This document shows positions 24,056-36,735 of a stretch of DNA of 64,000 nt, piece by piece; within the stretch, counting starts at the first letter, position 1; each line of letters starts with the position of its first letter. Source of the stretch: Cryptomeria japonica (lineage: Eukaryota > Streptophyta > Pinopsida > Cupressales > Cupressaceae). The stretch is taken from positions 612,007,673 to 612,071,672 of the forward strand of contig NC_081408.1 of the NCBI RefSeq assembly GCF_030272615.1, written 5' to 3'. The notes under the pieces are model-generated. The model searched no databases and was not told the DNA's origin. It saw only the letters and a program-made list of their open reading frames with translations. A program made the position numbers and the translations under genes.

Positions 24056-26364
24056 CTTGTACATCGGAACGATAGGGTATGATTCTCAACGTTCTTACAC
24101 TTTGGGATGCATGAGAGGAGCATACCTAGCATAAACCTGCCCACTCAGACTTTCTCATGATGTCAGTTTGTGCATAGGATGAACCAAATCAATTCTAGCC
24201 TATCTTGCAACTTTGCATTGCATGCAACTAACAGTTTTTGCTGCAGGCAAAAAAATGCTACCAATTGAAACTGGCTCTAAGTCATCAAAAACTGAGATAG
24301 GCCATTTTAGAGGAGCCTCATGCAACCCCATAGGTTCAAACAAATTGATCATATATATCCTGGATTGGAAGAAATACTCCGTCAAAGTTTAACAATTTTT
24401 TGGACTCAGGGCACTTGAGAGATCGCATCGGTAGGGTATGACTCTCAACGTTCTGACACTTTGGGATGCATAAGAGGAGCATTTCTAGCATAAACCTACC
24501 CACCTAGATGTGCTTGTGACATTGGTTTGTGCACACAACTAGCTGAATCAATTCTAGCCTATCTTGCAACTTTGCATTGCATGCAAGTGACAATTTTTGC
24601 AGCAGGCGAAAAAATGCTACCAATTGAAAATAGCTCTGAGTCGGCAAAAACTAAGATAGGCCATTGTAGAGGAGCCTCACATGACCCCATAGGTTTAAAT
24701 AAATTGATTATATGTATCTTAGATTGGAAGAAATGGCCCATCAAAGTTTGATAGCTTTTTGGACTCAGGGCACTTGAGAGATCACACTGGTAGGGTATGA
24801 CTCTTGACGTTATGTCTCTTTTGGATGCATGAGAGGAGCATGCCTAGTGTAACCTTGCCAGCTTGGACGTGCTTGTGATGTCGGTTTGTTCACACGACAA
24901 ACCAAATCAATTCTAGCCTATCTTGCAACTTTTCATTGCATGCAACTGACGCTTTTTGCAGCAGGTGAAAAATGCTACCAATTGAAAATTGCTTCGAGTC
25001 ATCAAAACCTAAGATAGGCCATTGTAGAGGAGCCTCACACAACCCCATAGGTTCAAGAAGATTGATCATATGTGTCTTGGATTGGAAGAAATAGTTCGTC
25101 AAAGTTTGACAATTTTTTGGACTCAAGGCACTTGAGAGATCATGTCGGTAGGGTATGACTCTCAACATTCTAGCACTTTGGGATCCATGAGAGGAGAATG
25201 CCTAGTATAAAAATGCCCACCCAAACATGCTTGTGACATCGGTTTGTGCACATGATGAACCAAATCAATTCTATCCTATCTTGCAACTTTGCATTAGATG
25301 CAACTGACAATTTTTGCAGCAGGCAAAAATAGACTACCAATTGAAAATGGTTTCGAGTCATCAAAAATCGAGATAGGCCATTGTAGAGGAGCTTCATGCA
25401 AACCCACATGTCCAAACTAATTGATCATATGTGTCCTGGATTGGAAGAAAAATTCCATCAAAGTTTGACAATTTTTTGGACTCAAAGCACTTGAAGGATC
25501 TTGTTGGTAGGGTATGACTCTCGATATTTTGAGGCTTTGGGATGAATGAGAGAAGCTTTCCTAGCATAAACCTACCCACTTGAATGTGCTCATGATTTCA
25601 GTTTGTGCACATGATGAACTGAATCAATTCTAGCCTATCTTGCAACTTTGCATTGCAGTGAACTAACAGTTTTTGTAGTGGGCAAAAAAATGCTACCAAT
25701 TGAAAATAGCTCTGAGTCATCAAAAACTGAGATAGGCCATTGTAATGGATCCTCACACAACCCCACAGGTTCAAATGGATCGATCATATGTGTCCTAGAT
25801 TGGAAGAAACAGTCCGTCAAAGTTTGAAATTTTTAGACTCAGGGCACTTGACAGATCATGGTGGTAGCGAATGACTCTTGACATTCCAATGCTTTGGGAT
25901 GCACAAGAGGAGCATGCCTAGCATAAACCTACCCACCTAGACATGCTCATGATGTTATTTTGTGCACAGGACAAACCAAATCAATTCTAGCCTATCTTGC
26001 AACTTTGCATTACATGCAACCAACAGTTTTTGCAGCAGGAGAAAAAATGCTACCAATTCAAAATGGCTCTGAGTCGTCAAAAATCGAGATAGGCCATTGT
26101 AGAGGAGCCTCATGTGACCCCACACGTTCAAATGGATCAATCATATCTATCCTAGATTGGGAGAAATAGTTTGCAAAAATTTGATAATTTTTTGGACTCA
26201 AGGCACTTCAGAGATCGCGTCGGTAGGGTATGACTCTTGACGTTTCGACCCTTTGGGATGCATGGGAGGAGCACACCTAGAATAAACCTGCCCACTCAGA
26301 TGTGCTCATGATTTTGGTTTGTTCACATGATGAACTGAATCAATTCTAGCCTATCTTGCAACTT
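24056..26364. repeat. 359-bp tandem array in transposon A (about 6.4 copies)
   Basis: The marker 'tagggtatgactct' recurs at about 24073, 24432, 24792, 25149, 25508, 25866 (altered) and 26223, giving a period of 357-361 bp. Each unit also has 'caattctagcctatcttgca', 'atgctaccaattgaaa' and 'caaagtttga'. Copies differ by many substitutions. The last unit is cut at about 26364. Short open frames of about 61 codons recur once per unit on both strands and are artefacts of the period. The same unit family makes up 47040-48470 and one unit at 44500-44900. Confidence 0.95.
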
Positions 26365-26502
26365 GGACAACAATTGAGCAACTTTTACATCTTTTATCCA
26401 AATGAAGCCAAAATTTGACAACTTTTACATCTTTGACATAAATGATCCCAAACATGAGAACTAAATTTTGACCATGAGGGTGCTCTCGCACCACACACAT
26501 AT

Positions 26503-26795
26503 TGTTGTTTATATTCATATTGTTGATTACATGGGCAAATATTCATTTAACTTTATAAAAGGGCAGCCACCAAATAACCCGAATACATAATAATGAACTT
26601 AATACAAGGAGTTTTGTAGGGTTAATTCAACATTTTAGAAATTTCATCAAATCATATTCCATGATTGAAATGTTTTATATCATAGATTTTTGTTGTTTAT
26701 ATTCATATTGTTGATTACATAGGCAAATGATCAATTAACTTTATAAAAGGACAACCATGAAATACAATGAATACACAATAATGAACTCAATACAC
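26503..26795. repeat. Direct repeat of about 105 bp
   Basis: 26503-26610 and 26690-26795 share 'ttgttgtttatattcatatt' and onward to 'aataatgaact'. They lie between the satellite array and the last exon of the minus-strand gene. The rest of 26365-26970 is AT-rich and gene-free. Confidence 0.75.
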
Positions 26796-26972
26796 ATTTA
26801 TTGGATCAAAGATCAACATTTTTATATATATAAAATAAAGGCATGTCTGCCAAGTCAATACAAGTATTACAAAAATGTGGCATATGCCATGTCCAAATCA
26901 ATATACAATAAAAATGTATAATATATCTACACGTATTGGTCATTCTATGACCACAACTAGTACTATATGATC

Positions 26973-29633
26973 CTAAACATGTGGTGGATCATCAAAATCG
27001 AGCATCTTTGATGTAGTACGCGACTCTATCAATGGCTGTAAAAGCACAATTCAAAAGCCAAGTTAGAATTCTTTTGTAGAAAATAGTTCACAATTAACAA
27101 CATAACTATGCATTTAACTATAATTCCTTTGAAATTGAAATGTAGATTACCTCATCAGCTGATCTCAGAGCTAATGTCTTCACTCTCCTCTCATTGTCAC
27201 TCTTAGGAGTTTTCTTGAAGACAAACTTAAAAGGATCCACGTTATGGCCGAACCACGAAGGGGCTATTGTAGATTAAATGTACAATTAATATAATTTACT
27301 AACATAAATACATCAAAAACACTTAAAAGATATAATATAGAGAACAATGATGTACTAGTCCCTGAGATGCTTCTCCAATGGATTGAGGATGGCTCACCAT
27401 TGATGGAGAAACTGTCACTATTACCTATACAAAAAATTATCAAAGATTAAATATAATTAATATAAGTATAAGTATTGTAGGTTAAAATCAATTAATGTAA
27501 GATATCAAAGAAAAGTGTACGAGATCCTGAGATGCTTCTCCAGTGCACGGAGGAGGGCTCACCACTGATGAAGTAGCTATGGATATTTCCTGTATGAAAA
27601 AATGATAAGATTATAATTTATCACAAGTTCACATGTACATGTACATATAATCATGAATCAAGAAAATAAAGTAGAGATACATACCTCCGCCCTCTCTTGA
27701 TCGATGGGCGAATTAGGTGCATTCAACAAATCCACATAACACAATGGTCACAGTACATGTAAAATAGACAAAAAATACTAATCAATCTACAAACCCCAAC
27801 TAATACAATTTCAACATTTTCAAAAAATTATACAACTAAAAATGTGTTCGATTACCTTCTTCCCAAATTTTGGCATCTTCAAGGAATTCTTTTGCTTAGG
27901 ATGAGCCCTAGACGCAGAGGGGGTACCCTGAAAAAATAAATTAAAATGAGATATTAGTACAAATAATATATTAAACATAATTTTAAAATTTAAAATGAAA
28001 TGACTTGCATATTCCATCAAAAAAATACATAAAAAAGGGTGTACAAAATATGATACCGTATAGCCTTGTAGGCCAAAATCGATCACTGAGAGCATGATGT
28101 CATCAATCTGGGACATTTGGTCCCCTATCAATACCTACAAACCAAAAATTGGACCAAGCATTAAAGATAGTATATCTTGTAATTTTTTTGAATTCAAAGT
28201 GTACTATTCTATTTTAACATATTACAAAATTTATACCTCAGGCATCGAAGTTGCAGTTGTAGTAACTGCGAGAGGAGTATGGGATACTGCTACTACATCC
28301 TGAAATGCATATTATTTGTATCAATTTAAATTGATGTATAAATGAAAATTCATTTATGTAATTACAAATTTAAGGTGACTGATAAATAAAATTCTCTGAA
28401 TTCAAATCAACACCCATGTGTCTACGACTGATGGGGAAACAACATCTCCATCAACTCCTCTATCAGTGCCACATCCTCAACCATGTGGGTCTGACATCTA
28501 CTCCTAAAAATCATGCAAGAATGAGATGTGGATCCATCTGCAATGGCCGCATCATCTGTCTCTGAGCATAGCCCTAAGAAACTGACATACACATGTTGAA
28601 TGGGTTCTTTGTAGCCACCTAGAGCAACTAATGGCTCATCATCCAATACAAGAGGGTGTGCTAACTGTGTCCCATGTTGGATGATGGCACCAATTAATGC
28701 TATGGCCGCTTGAAGAGTCTATAGCTCCATCGACTCTTTTAGTTCTACTGGGACAACCTGATGCACCTTGGGTTTGGGTGCTAAGGGGCGATGACTCTTT
28801 GAGGCTACTCGCCTATGGGCTCTAGGTATATCTTGTGCAAAGCCGCCACCTCTACCATGGAACTCTCTCATGTCAAAATAGTTTAGCTGGCCATAGAGAA
28901 CAAACTCACAATACACTTTTCTCAAAAAATACAATGGCACCTCATGATTATTACAAGGTGGATCATCAAAGACCATCCACCACCTCTGCCAAAAAAGATT
29001 CTTCATCTAGACATTGGTACACCAATGTATGGGAAACCTCTTTGCATTAAAAGGTAATGACTGACTAGTTTTAGGATCAACAAAAAGAGCACATATTTTT
29101 CATTTACTAATATTTTTGTTTTTGACTCCCTTGTATGATAACCCACCAGCATAGTATTGACGACACATATCCCTAAAGTTTCCCCATTTTGTAATTTGTG
29201 TGGAAATGACTGTAACACCACTAGCTAATGTTTCTAAGCTAGTGGCAAGGGATTTATGATGCTCAAGCTCAGATGTTTTCAATTTATTAATCAGTCTATT
29301 TATTTTAGACATGTTTTTCCCTAACTGATTAATCAATTACTCTTGTGTTTCAGGTGTATGGTCAAACGGAGGAACTGGAGGTGTATCTTGTAGGTTTTGT
29401 TTAGGGTTTTCAGGAGGTGCATTTTGTTGTTGTTGTGGGTTATCAGAATCTGGTTCTTGAAACAAAAAATAAAAAAACCTAATCAAAATAAATGAAATTA
29501 AATTCAAAACGTAAAACAAATTGAATAAACGAGAAAGGAAGACAAAAATTAAGAAAAACTAACCTTGATCTATAGCATTTGGTGGAGAAGTGTGGCAGCC
29601 CATTCGCGGAGGAAAAGGAGGAAAAAACATCAT
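26973..29633 (-). pseudogene. Second gene of transposon A, unknown family (broken)
   Basis: Minus strand, multi-exon. The first exon MMFFPPFPPRMG (ATG at 29633) ends at a GT donor near 29565. The main exon (about 28430-29460) starts EPDSDNPQQQQN and contains LINQLGKNMSKINRLINKLK (coiled-coil-like) and CRQYYAGGLSYKGVK. It then has QRWWMVFDDPPCNNHEVPLY, which matches HHWWMVF-type text in copy B, and LNYFDMREFHGRGGGFAQD. Small exons follow with consensus splice sites: DVVAVSHTPLAV, then MSQIDDIMLSVIDFGLQGYTV, ASRAHPKQKNSLKMPKFGKK (basic), two near-duplicate exons (27353-27428 and 27518-27596), and the last exon ending LDFDDPPHV at 26973. In-frame stops at about 29337 and 29100 and another near 29007 break the main exon. 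I do not recognise the family. It is conserved with the genes in B and C, so it belongs to the transposon. Confidence 0.7.
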
Positions 29634-29689
29634 GGTCACGAGAAAATAAGACCCAGTTCTTGTTTTTTAAAAAAAATTGACAAGTACCG

Positions 29690-29923
29690 CGTACTTAGTT
29701 TTTAGGGCTTATGAGTGCGTATGCGCTCACTTTCCTAAAAGTAGTGCGTACATGAAAACTTTCCTAAAGATAGCGCGTACGCGGTATCTTTTTTTAGGAT
29801 CGGGAACAACGAACTAAGAATGTACGCGGTATCTTTTTTTAGGATCCGGAACAACGGACCTCAGCACATACATGGTGATTTCAAATTTTAAAGCCACGTA
29901 CGCGCTGCTTGAATTTTCATGTT
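29690..29923. repeat. Right subterminal motifs of transposon A
   Basis: Several palindromic CGTACG/GTAC motifs: 'taccgcgtac', 'gcgtatgcgc', 'agcgcgtacgcggtatc' and 'cacgtacgcgc'. A 42-bp tandem duplication containing 'gtacgcggtatcttttttta' begins at about 29779 and 29821. Such subterminal repeats are commonly bound by transposases; that role is inferred here. Confidence 0.6.
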
Positions 29924-29972
29924 TTTTTGGGTGGTGTCCACTTTTCTAACCATCATCTTTGTGTACATACCC
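29924..29972 (-). repeat. Right terminal inverted repeat of transposon A
   Basis: Partner of 18473-18521. The outer end reads 'tgtacataccc' followed by the target duplication ATCA. Confidence 0.75.
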
Positions 29973-29976
29973 ATCA

Positions 29977-31892
29977 ATGGCTTTGTTCAAAAATTCCAAG
30001 ACTAGTCGATTCAAGACAAAGATAGGTAGTGAATGGGATGGATTTTCATCAACAGGTTGAGTCCAACTTTGACCATGTGGGACAAAGTGGAAGAGTATTC
30101 CCTTATAATGTGCAAAACATGATCACCATCACTCATAGACCATGCAAACATTAGCAAATTAAGAGAAATTTGTGCATGATTATTATGAGTGAATTCTTCT
30201 ATTAGAAGTGGTCATTGTGGACCATCTATCATCCTAGTTGACTACTTCGAATTATTTTCATTTTGGCAATGCCTCTACACAATATGAAGAACCAAGTGGA
30301 GGTGCTAACATTGGGAAGTGAGGAGCTAATGAATTCCTTTGCAAACTAGACCATGTACAATTCTGCTTAGGTTGAGTCAAATTAGAGGGGTTTGTGGACA
30401 AAGAGAATGAGCATGTGGGAGCCAAGTCTCCCAAAACAATTCAAGGAAAGGATAGAGATTGTGGGGTAGTAGTTCCATGAAGCAATGTGGTGTATGTGGA
30501 ATCCACCTCACCAATGGTAGAAGTGATAGGAGGGGGTGAGTGTGGAGAAGAATCTAAATACTATGTTGAGCTATCATGTGTAGTCATAGAGTGTAAAGGA
30601 GACCATTGTAAATTGAGATTAACTAAGAAGTCTCACAAGATATTTCCTAATCTATGGAGTCTAAGAGGATTACATCCAATATGTCATCAATGACAAAATA
30701 CAAACAAGAATGACACTTTATATTAGTGCATGTAAAATGTAGCTCCAATACCATGTAAGAATTTTCCAATAGAAACCCAAGATCTAGAGGCCAAATGAAT
30801 AACACATAAGACAGAATAAATGTGACAAGAAAAAAGTGTTCCCAATTTTGCTTATTTCATGAAAATCTTGTTATCTTATTAAAAACATTTTTTAAAAAGG
30901 AAAAAACATTATTAAACATTTATTAAAAATGTATTTAATAAAAAAAATTAATTAATTTAAAACACATTTATTTAAAAATTTAAAAAAAAATTAATAAAAA
31001 AAATTTAAATTCTTATGTTTCTAATTTTAAAAAATGAAACAATTTTTTTTTAAAATATTGAGGCAGGTGAGGCCAATTTGGATGAATGGATTGGAAACCT
31101 TTAGGTTTTTGGGTGTTCTTCATATTGTGTAGAGGCATTGACAAAATTAAAATACTTCAAAGTAGTCAACCATGATGATAAATGGTCACCAAAATTGCAT
31201 ATCACTCCTAGGACAAGTCACCACCCTCCACTTTCAAATGGCTCCAAATTTGGATTAAATAAAAGACAATTTTGACTTTTTCAAACCTCCTCAATCTAAT
31301 GGTGACCTTAGTTTTGACCCAACAATCTCTAATAATAAACTACAATAAAAAACTCCAAAATACCAAACCCCAAATTGCATTGAAAGTCTCCCAAATGATT
31401 ATCCATGACACCCTAGAAGCTCTAATACCATGTGAGAATTTTCCTATAGCAACCTAAGATCTAGAGGCCAATGAATAACACAAAAGCAAGAGAGAACAAA
31501 ATGGACAAGAATAAATTGTATTCTCATCAAGATGCAAAATTCCCAACTAAGTACAACATACATGAGCATGTGTATAAAGGCAAGGCCATAGGAAAATGAG
31601 AGCACACAATCATGACATGTGGCCCAATGAGATACAAGGGTAGGTAGGAGAAATAATAGAATATTTCACTAAAGGTGGATCACCCACCGAAGGTGGAATG
31701 TGATAAGACGATAATACCACAAAAGGTTGAATTTCTCCTACAACCATCTTCCCTAGATGTGCATTTCCCTAAGTGTTTCATATGCTTACTACTATGAATG
31801 CATTATCCTAAGTCAACTTAAGTAAAGTGTAATTGTGAGACATAATTTACACCAATAATACTAAATGAACTCTTTTATCTACCTTTATAATG
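29977..31892 (-). mobile_element. Scraps of copia element(s), no intact gene
   Basis: Two initiator-tRNA-Met type primer-binding sites in minus orientation occur here: TGGTATTGGAGC (30742-30753) and TGGTATTAGAGC (31419-31430). Each is followed by the same LTR start, 'tgt(a/g)agaattttcc' (30754 and 31431), with about 100 bp of direct repeat beyond. A 70-bp inverted repeat pairs 30215-30285 with 31117-31187. 30860-31050 is A/T-rich low complexity. The segment next to 29977 keeps a frame open into 18472 when transposon A is removed. No enzymatic motif was found. Confidence 0.55.
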
Positions 31893-32607
31893 GGGTATGT
31901 GTAGGATCATGGTGGGGCAAACTAGGCCCTTAAGTGGTGACGAAAATTAAAAAAAATAGAGTTAGGCTACTTGACGTAAAAATTTGAATAAGTTATCAAC
32001 ATTATTTCAAAAATATGTAAGAATAGAATCTGTAAAAAATTGATTGGATTTTCTAAGCTACAACTTATTTTTTGAAAAAAATAAATCTGTTTGGGGCAAA
32101 AATTTAAAATTTTTATGTAGTAGTACTTAAATCTCAGAAAAAAGATAAGAAGCAGGTGTCTATCTAGCCACCATAACCATAATCAAATCATAATATTTTT
32201 TTAAAATATTTTACATATAAGTAGAAGGCTCATGTCCTAATGTGATAGATATTTTTTTGTAATATTTTGTGAAGTAAATAATTAATTAGGATTTTTTTAC
32301 AACTTTTTAAAAATGTAAAAAACTTGTATGTCTTGCCAACATAACTTGGTCAAAATTTTATGAAATTCTATTTATTTATTTTTTAGTCCTATAGCTGTGA
32401 AACATAGAATGTGATGCATGTTTTGGATTCAAAAAATGTGATACCGTTTGAAAGTTACAGATGTTTTTCAATCAACATATGAATTAGGACTTTAGTCATA
32501 ATTCAAATAAAAAATGAATAATAATTATTTATTAAATTCAAAATAAGCCATAATTTATATTGGTGGAAAGTTGACAATCTCCTTAAAAAACACTTTTCAT
32601 TTTTGTA

Positions 32608-33790
32608 AAATGGTGAAAATTAGGGTTAATATTATTAGAGTAATAAAATTACTAATTTTGCTTAGGGACCAATTACATTAGGGAAATATAGAATTTGATA
32701 GATCTAGTCTTGATAAATCTAGATTATGATTAGATTATAGGGGTTTTAGATCTTCTTTCCCTTGAGTTGAATTGATTTGAATTTGTTGAAGATGCTAAAA
32801 TTAGGGCAAATGTTTGTAAATTGAAGTAGTTATGCATAAACAGTGAGCTACAGTCATCAAACAGAGCCATAAACCTAAATCTGAGCAATATGTGAATGTT
32901 TGAATTTTTTCCTAGAAGGTCAACCTGAATTGTCGAGATTGGAACGCCCATCAATCTATTCCTCTAAACCTTTTTCCATCCAAAAAGGAACTTGTTCATC
33001 TCTATTAATAATGTTGATCTTGAAAATTACAACTCTCTACCTATTTCTTGCACATGGAAAGAAAGGGGAAATTGTTGAGAACAGGGGTTTGCCTAAGTTA
33101 AACTTCGATGTCAGAATTAACCTTGAATGAAATAATGCAAATATTGAAATAAATGTTGGAAAGATATACCCCAGATTTGCAATTGTTGATGATGATGCTT
33201 TGCTTCTTAAATGTAATCACAAATGTTGTATGAAATAGCATGCACATGACAAAACCCTAATCACACACACATGCTTGCATATGAATGATGCAATTTAGTT
33301 CTATAATGGTTGAATGATGAATATGCAGCCTTGAATATCTCTGAAAATGCTTAATGATGAATGATTCACGGATGCAAGGATGCCAGATTGCTTGGTGATG
33401 GAGACTTGGGATTGAAATAAACTAATTAATGTCTAGATAGGGGTATTTAGGTTATTTACTTATTAGGCCAACCTTCAATGGTCATGTGGAGCGATAGAAT
33501 TGAACTCCCATTGAAGAGGTAGGACCCCTGACCCATTTCAAAATAGGGCCCAACTAAGAGGGATGGGGCATGGGCGCCCTGGTCCTTCTCAGCAAGGGCC
33601 CACTATTAAGCCCTAGGGAGAAGGACATCCCTCCAGGAAGTCCATCAGTGGGTGTATATGGAATCAAAATTGGAGAATAAGCACAAAACAAACCTAGATG
33701 AGGGATGAGGATAGGAGATCTTAAATTAGGGGCACAAAAATGAGGTGTAAATTCTCTCGGTGACAATTTACGATGCTATAGTTTAATCAA
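32608..33790. repeat. Family R LTR-like repeat, copy 3 (insert in transposon C)
   Basis: Sequence absent from the matching position in transposon B, so its limits come from comparing 32560-33850 with 45780-45880. It aligns with 15500-16243. It holds no gene. It may be a solo LTR, but a clean 5-bp duplication was not identified. Confidence 0.6.
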
Positions 33791-33999
33791 TTTTGGGTTA
33801 AATAAAGTAGTTAGCCACATGAGTGAAGTCTGGAAAAGCAACAAAAAATCCTTAACATATTTTTTGTGTTGACTTTATAGGTTTGGAATGTCCTAGCCAA
33901 ATCCCAAAGCAATCCTAAGGCAAATCCCAAGACTATAGACTTTTGTCAGAGGTAACGAATATTAGGTATATCCATAGTAATGAATATCCAATATTATCA

Positions 34000-34833
34000 G
34001 ATATTCAATATTATTGGATATCTAATTTTTATGAATATAATATGTAATATATAATATATTATAATGTCTTATACATTTATGTATAATATTTATAATATAT
34101 TATATTACTATTATGTATAATAATTAAAATATTATTTAATATATAAATATTTATATATATTACTAATACATATAATATAATATAATTAATGATATTAATG
34201 TATATTAAAAACATATATATTGATATAACATTTTATAAATTAAATAAATTATATTTCCCTAGATCCCTTGTATAATATCTCATTTTAACACTCTTTCCCT
34301 CTAGCTACAAGTCTATCTCTCCTACTATCCCTAACACCTTATACACTTATTTGTACCCAAGTCTCTCCTTTTATGTATCATACTTCTAAATATTGAGCTC
34401 TCTCCCTCTCTCTCTCTCTCGCTTTCTCTCTTGCTTTGTTGATACTTCCATCTCTCCCCTCTCCCCCTCATTCTAATTACTCTATCTCTAGATCCCTTTC
34501 CCATTCTCTTCCTATCTCTCCCTCTCCATTTCCCCTTTTCTACCTACCTATCCCTCTTCACCCTATTCTTGTCAATCCCCTTACCCTTTTCCCTTCTCTC
34601 CCTCTCTCCCCCCTCTTCCTTTCCAACAATCTCTCCATTTGTTTATACTTTCATCTCTCCCCTCTCCCCCTCCCCCTAATTACCTCTCTCTATCTAAATC
34701 CCTTTCCCCTTCTCTCCTTGTCTTTCCCTTTCCCCATGTATACTCCTCTCTCTCTCTCTCTCTCTCTCTCCTCATCCCTTGCCCAATCCCTCTCCCTTTA
34801 CCCTTCTTTTTCTCTCTCTTCTTTGATACTTCC
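34000..34833. repeat. AT-rich palindromes and CT minisatellite of transposon C (left half)
   Basis: 33960-34030 has diverged 'ggatatc'-type inverted motifs. 34030-34250 is TA-rich. 34390-34833 is CT-rich with a roughly 200-bp higher-order unit ('gatacttccatctctcc' at about 34441 and a variant at about 34640). The tract is cut by the Tat-like element and resumes at 43971. Confidence 0.8.
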
Positions 34834-35668
34834 TGTAGACACCTCAAATTGTCCAGTCTAATTAAATAAATACTTTATTTATTTAATTACTTTAACCTAA
34901 TTCTTCTATTAATTAAATGAATCCTTATTTATTTAATTACTTTAACCTAATTCTTCTATTAATTAAATGAATCTTTATTTATTTAATTAATTCATTTATC
35001 CTCTTCTAGCCTTATTTCTCATTTAAATAAATACATTTATTTATTTAAAGTATCCTTTTCCTAAATTAAATAATTATCTTATTTATTTAATTGATCCCAC
35101 TTCCTCTATTAATTAAATAAATCTATTTATTTAATTAATTCATTAACCTTGTCTACCCATGACACATGTCATTCATCTCTTAATTCCTACACTACCTACC
35201 CTCTCATTATTTTCTTATTTCTTCTACCTACCCTCTAATCATAGCCGACCATTTATCTTTTACACCTCTCAATCTTATCCCTCCATTTCTTATGGTGTCT
35301 TCTATATAAGGAGATGCTTCCTATATTATCAAACCCTAACTACCTGATCAATTGACTACACTACACCTTTGAACTTTCATATGCGATCCTACTTGCAACC
35401 ACATTTCCATTCTTTGTTGAGCTCTTGTGCACATATAAAATCTGAGAGCAAAAATATGAAGCAAGATCAATGGAGATAGGAAGAATGGAGATCCAAACCC
35501 TATTGGACATGTGATGGTATAATATTTGTGATTTCATTTGATTTGCATTGTCTTAGGTAATCTTCATATGTTATGGTGGATCTTTGTTGTTGTTAGGCTA
35601 GGGTTTTGTGGTTGAATCTATTTAGTGTTTCAATATTGTTGTTGTTGTATCCATTTTCACCGTATACA
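34834..35668 (+). repeat. 5' LTR of the Tat-like element
   Basis: 835 bp. Contains TATATAAGG at about 35302-35310, a plausible TATA box. A 50-bp unit with 'cctaattcttctattaatta' is doubled here but single in the 3' LTR. Confidence 0.92.
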
Positions 35669-36735
35669 TTTTGGCATGCCCGGTGAGACTCTTGTCCCTT
35701 TTGCATTTAACATCTTTTGGTGTAGATTTTGTGTTTTGAAGTTGCAGATCTGACATTTCCGACAATATTTTGATATTTTCACGTCTGCATACTTTTGGAT
35801 TGCATTTTTGGTTTTTTGCCACGTCTGTGACATCTGGAATCGCATCTATGCCCTCGACAATATTTTATTTTTTTGTAGATTCCAGGAAATGCATTTGTGC
35901 TCCCTAGTTGTGTCTGTGAGGTTTTTAGGTGCTCTGCATCCAGAAGCCACGTCTATATTCTGGAACCATGTCTATGTCGTATCTAAACACATCTGTGAAA
36001 TTGTATAGCGTTTGTGTTTCTGATAACCGCATCTGTGTGAAGTTATTACATTTTGGGTTTCTTTGATTCAATTTTTTGTCATTCAGATTTTCAGATCTGG
36101 TTTATTTTGAGCTAACATCTTCAAATCTAGCTAACAAAATTGGTGTAGCTTGTCTTGAAAGCAAAATCACATTGTTGAAGGCCCTTATTTTCACAAAGTC
36201 TTTTGGATTTAAAATTTACCTAACTTGTGTGCTTGCAGGAAGGGGTGATCATTTGAAACAATCCAAACTACTAATAGATCTTTGTTGCAGGACCTTGGCA
36301 AGGGTTTTTGATCTTTATTGTGTGTCTTATTTTCATAGACTAGCAAACACTTCAATTGGTGCACCAAAATTAAACCATTGTCTTTTGTGTCTAGAGCAAT
36401 AGGCTCTTTTTGTTTCATCTTTAGAGGGCCTATCTCCCCGTGTGGTCATTAGGACTACTAGTGAGGAGAGAACGACCCAAGTGGTATCAAAAGAAAAGCC
36501 ATCTTCTTCCAAACCACTATAAACAACTGTATTCATGGTGAAAACTATGGATAACATGTGTTGATTAGTTCATACTGACACTATGTCTCCCCATAAACCC
36601 ATTTGATCAAATTTATTTGATCATTTGTAGGGCATAACCCCTATCGGCTGGAAGCCTTCTATATTTACAGAGCGCTGAAAGTACTATATGTATGGCCACA
36701 CGAGTGGATGCCCTTACTAGCACCTTTTTGATTAC
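35669..36735 (+). other. Leader of the Tat-like element; deletion junction to pol
   Basis: Starts 'ttttggcatgcccggtgaga', in the position of a primer-binding site; the tRNA was not identified. 35740-36040 contains loosely repeated 'cacgtctgtga'-like phrases. 36420-36600 has a short gag-like frame. A deletion somewhere before about 36735 removed the gag, protease and RT genes. No complete gene lies here. Confidence 0.55.

Larger units (their letters stand above)
18473..29972 (+). mobile_element. DNA transposon A (GGGTA termini, 4-bp target duplication)
   Basis: Left end GGGTAAGTGC with 'atgatggt' and 'agtggacac' just inside. The right end, reverse-complemented, reads GGGTATGTAC with 'gatgatggt' and 'agtggacacc'. 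Target duplication ATCA at 18469-18472 and 29973-29976 is exact. The 11.5-kb body carries subterminal motifs, an AT run and a long CT microsatellite, a plus-strand transposase gene (20699-23484), a 359-bp tandem array (24056-26364), and a minus-strand gene (26973-29633) pointing at the transposase. Two further members, B and C, support the ends. Four-base duplications are known for the Sola, Ginger and Chapaev groups. Sola is my preferred guess, from transposase motifs only. Confidence 0.82.

Noticed and set aside
24200-26170. A set of about 61-codon frames with near-identical peptides on both strands
   Set aside because: They recur once per 359-bp unit, differ by frameshifts and stops between units and have no start or splice support, so they are repeat artefacts.
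24056-26364. Possible CRISPR-like or multi-copy RNA array
   Set aside because: Units are about 359 bp with no short repeat/spacer structure, and the window is plant nuclear DNA.
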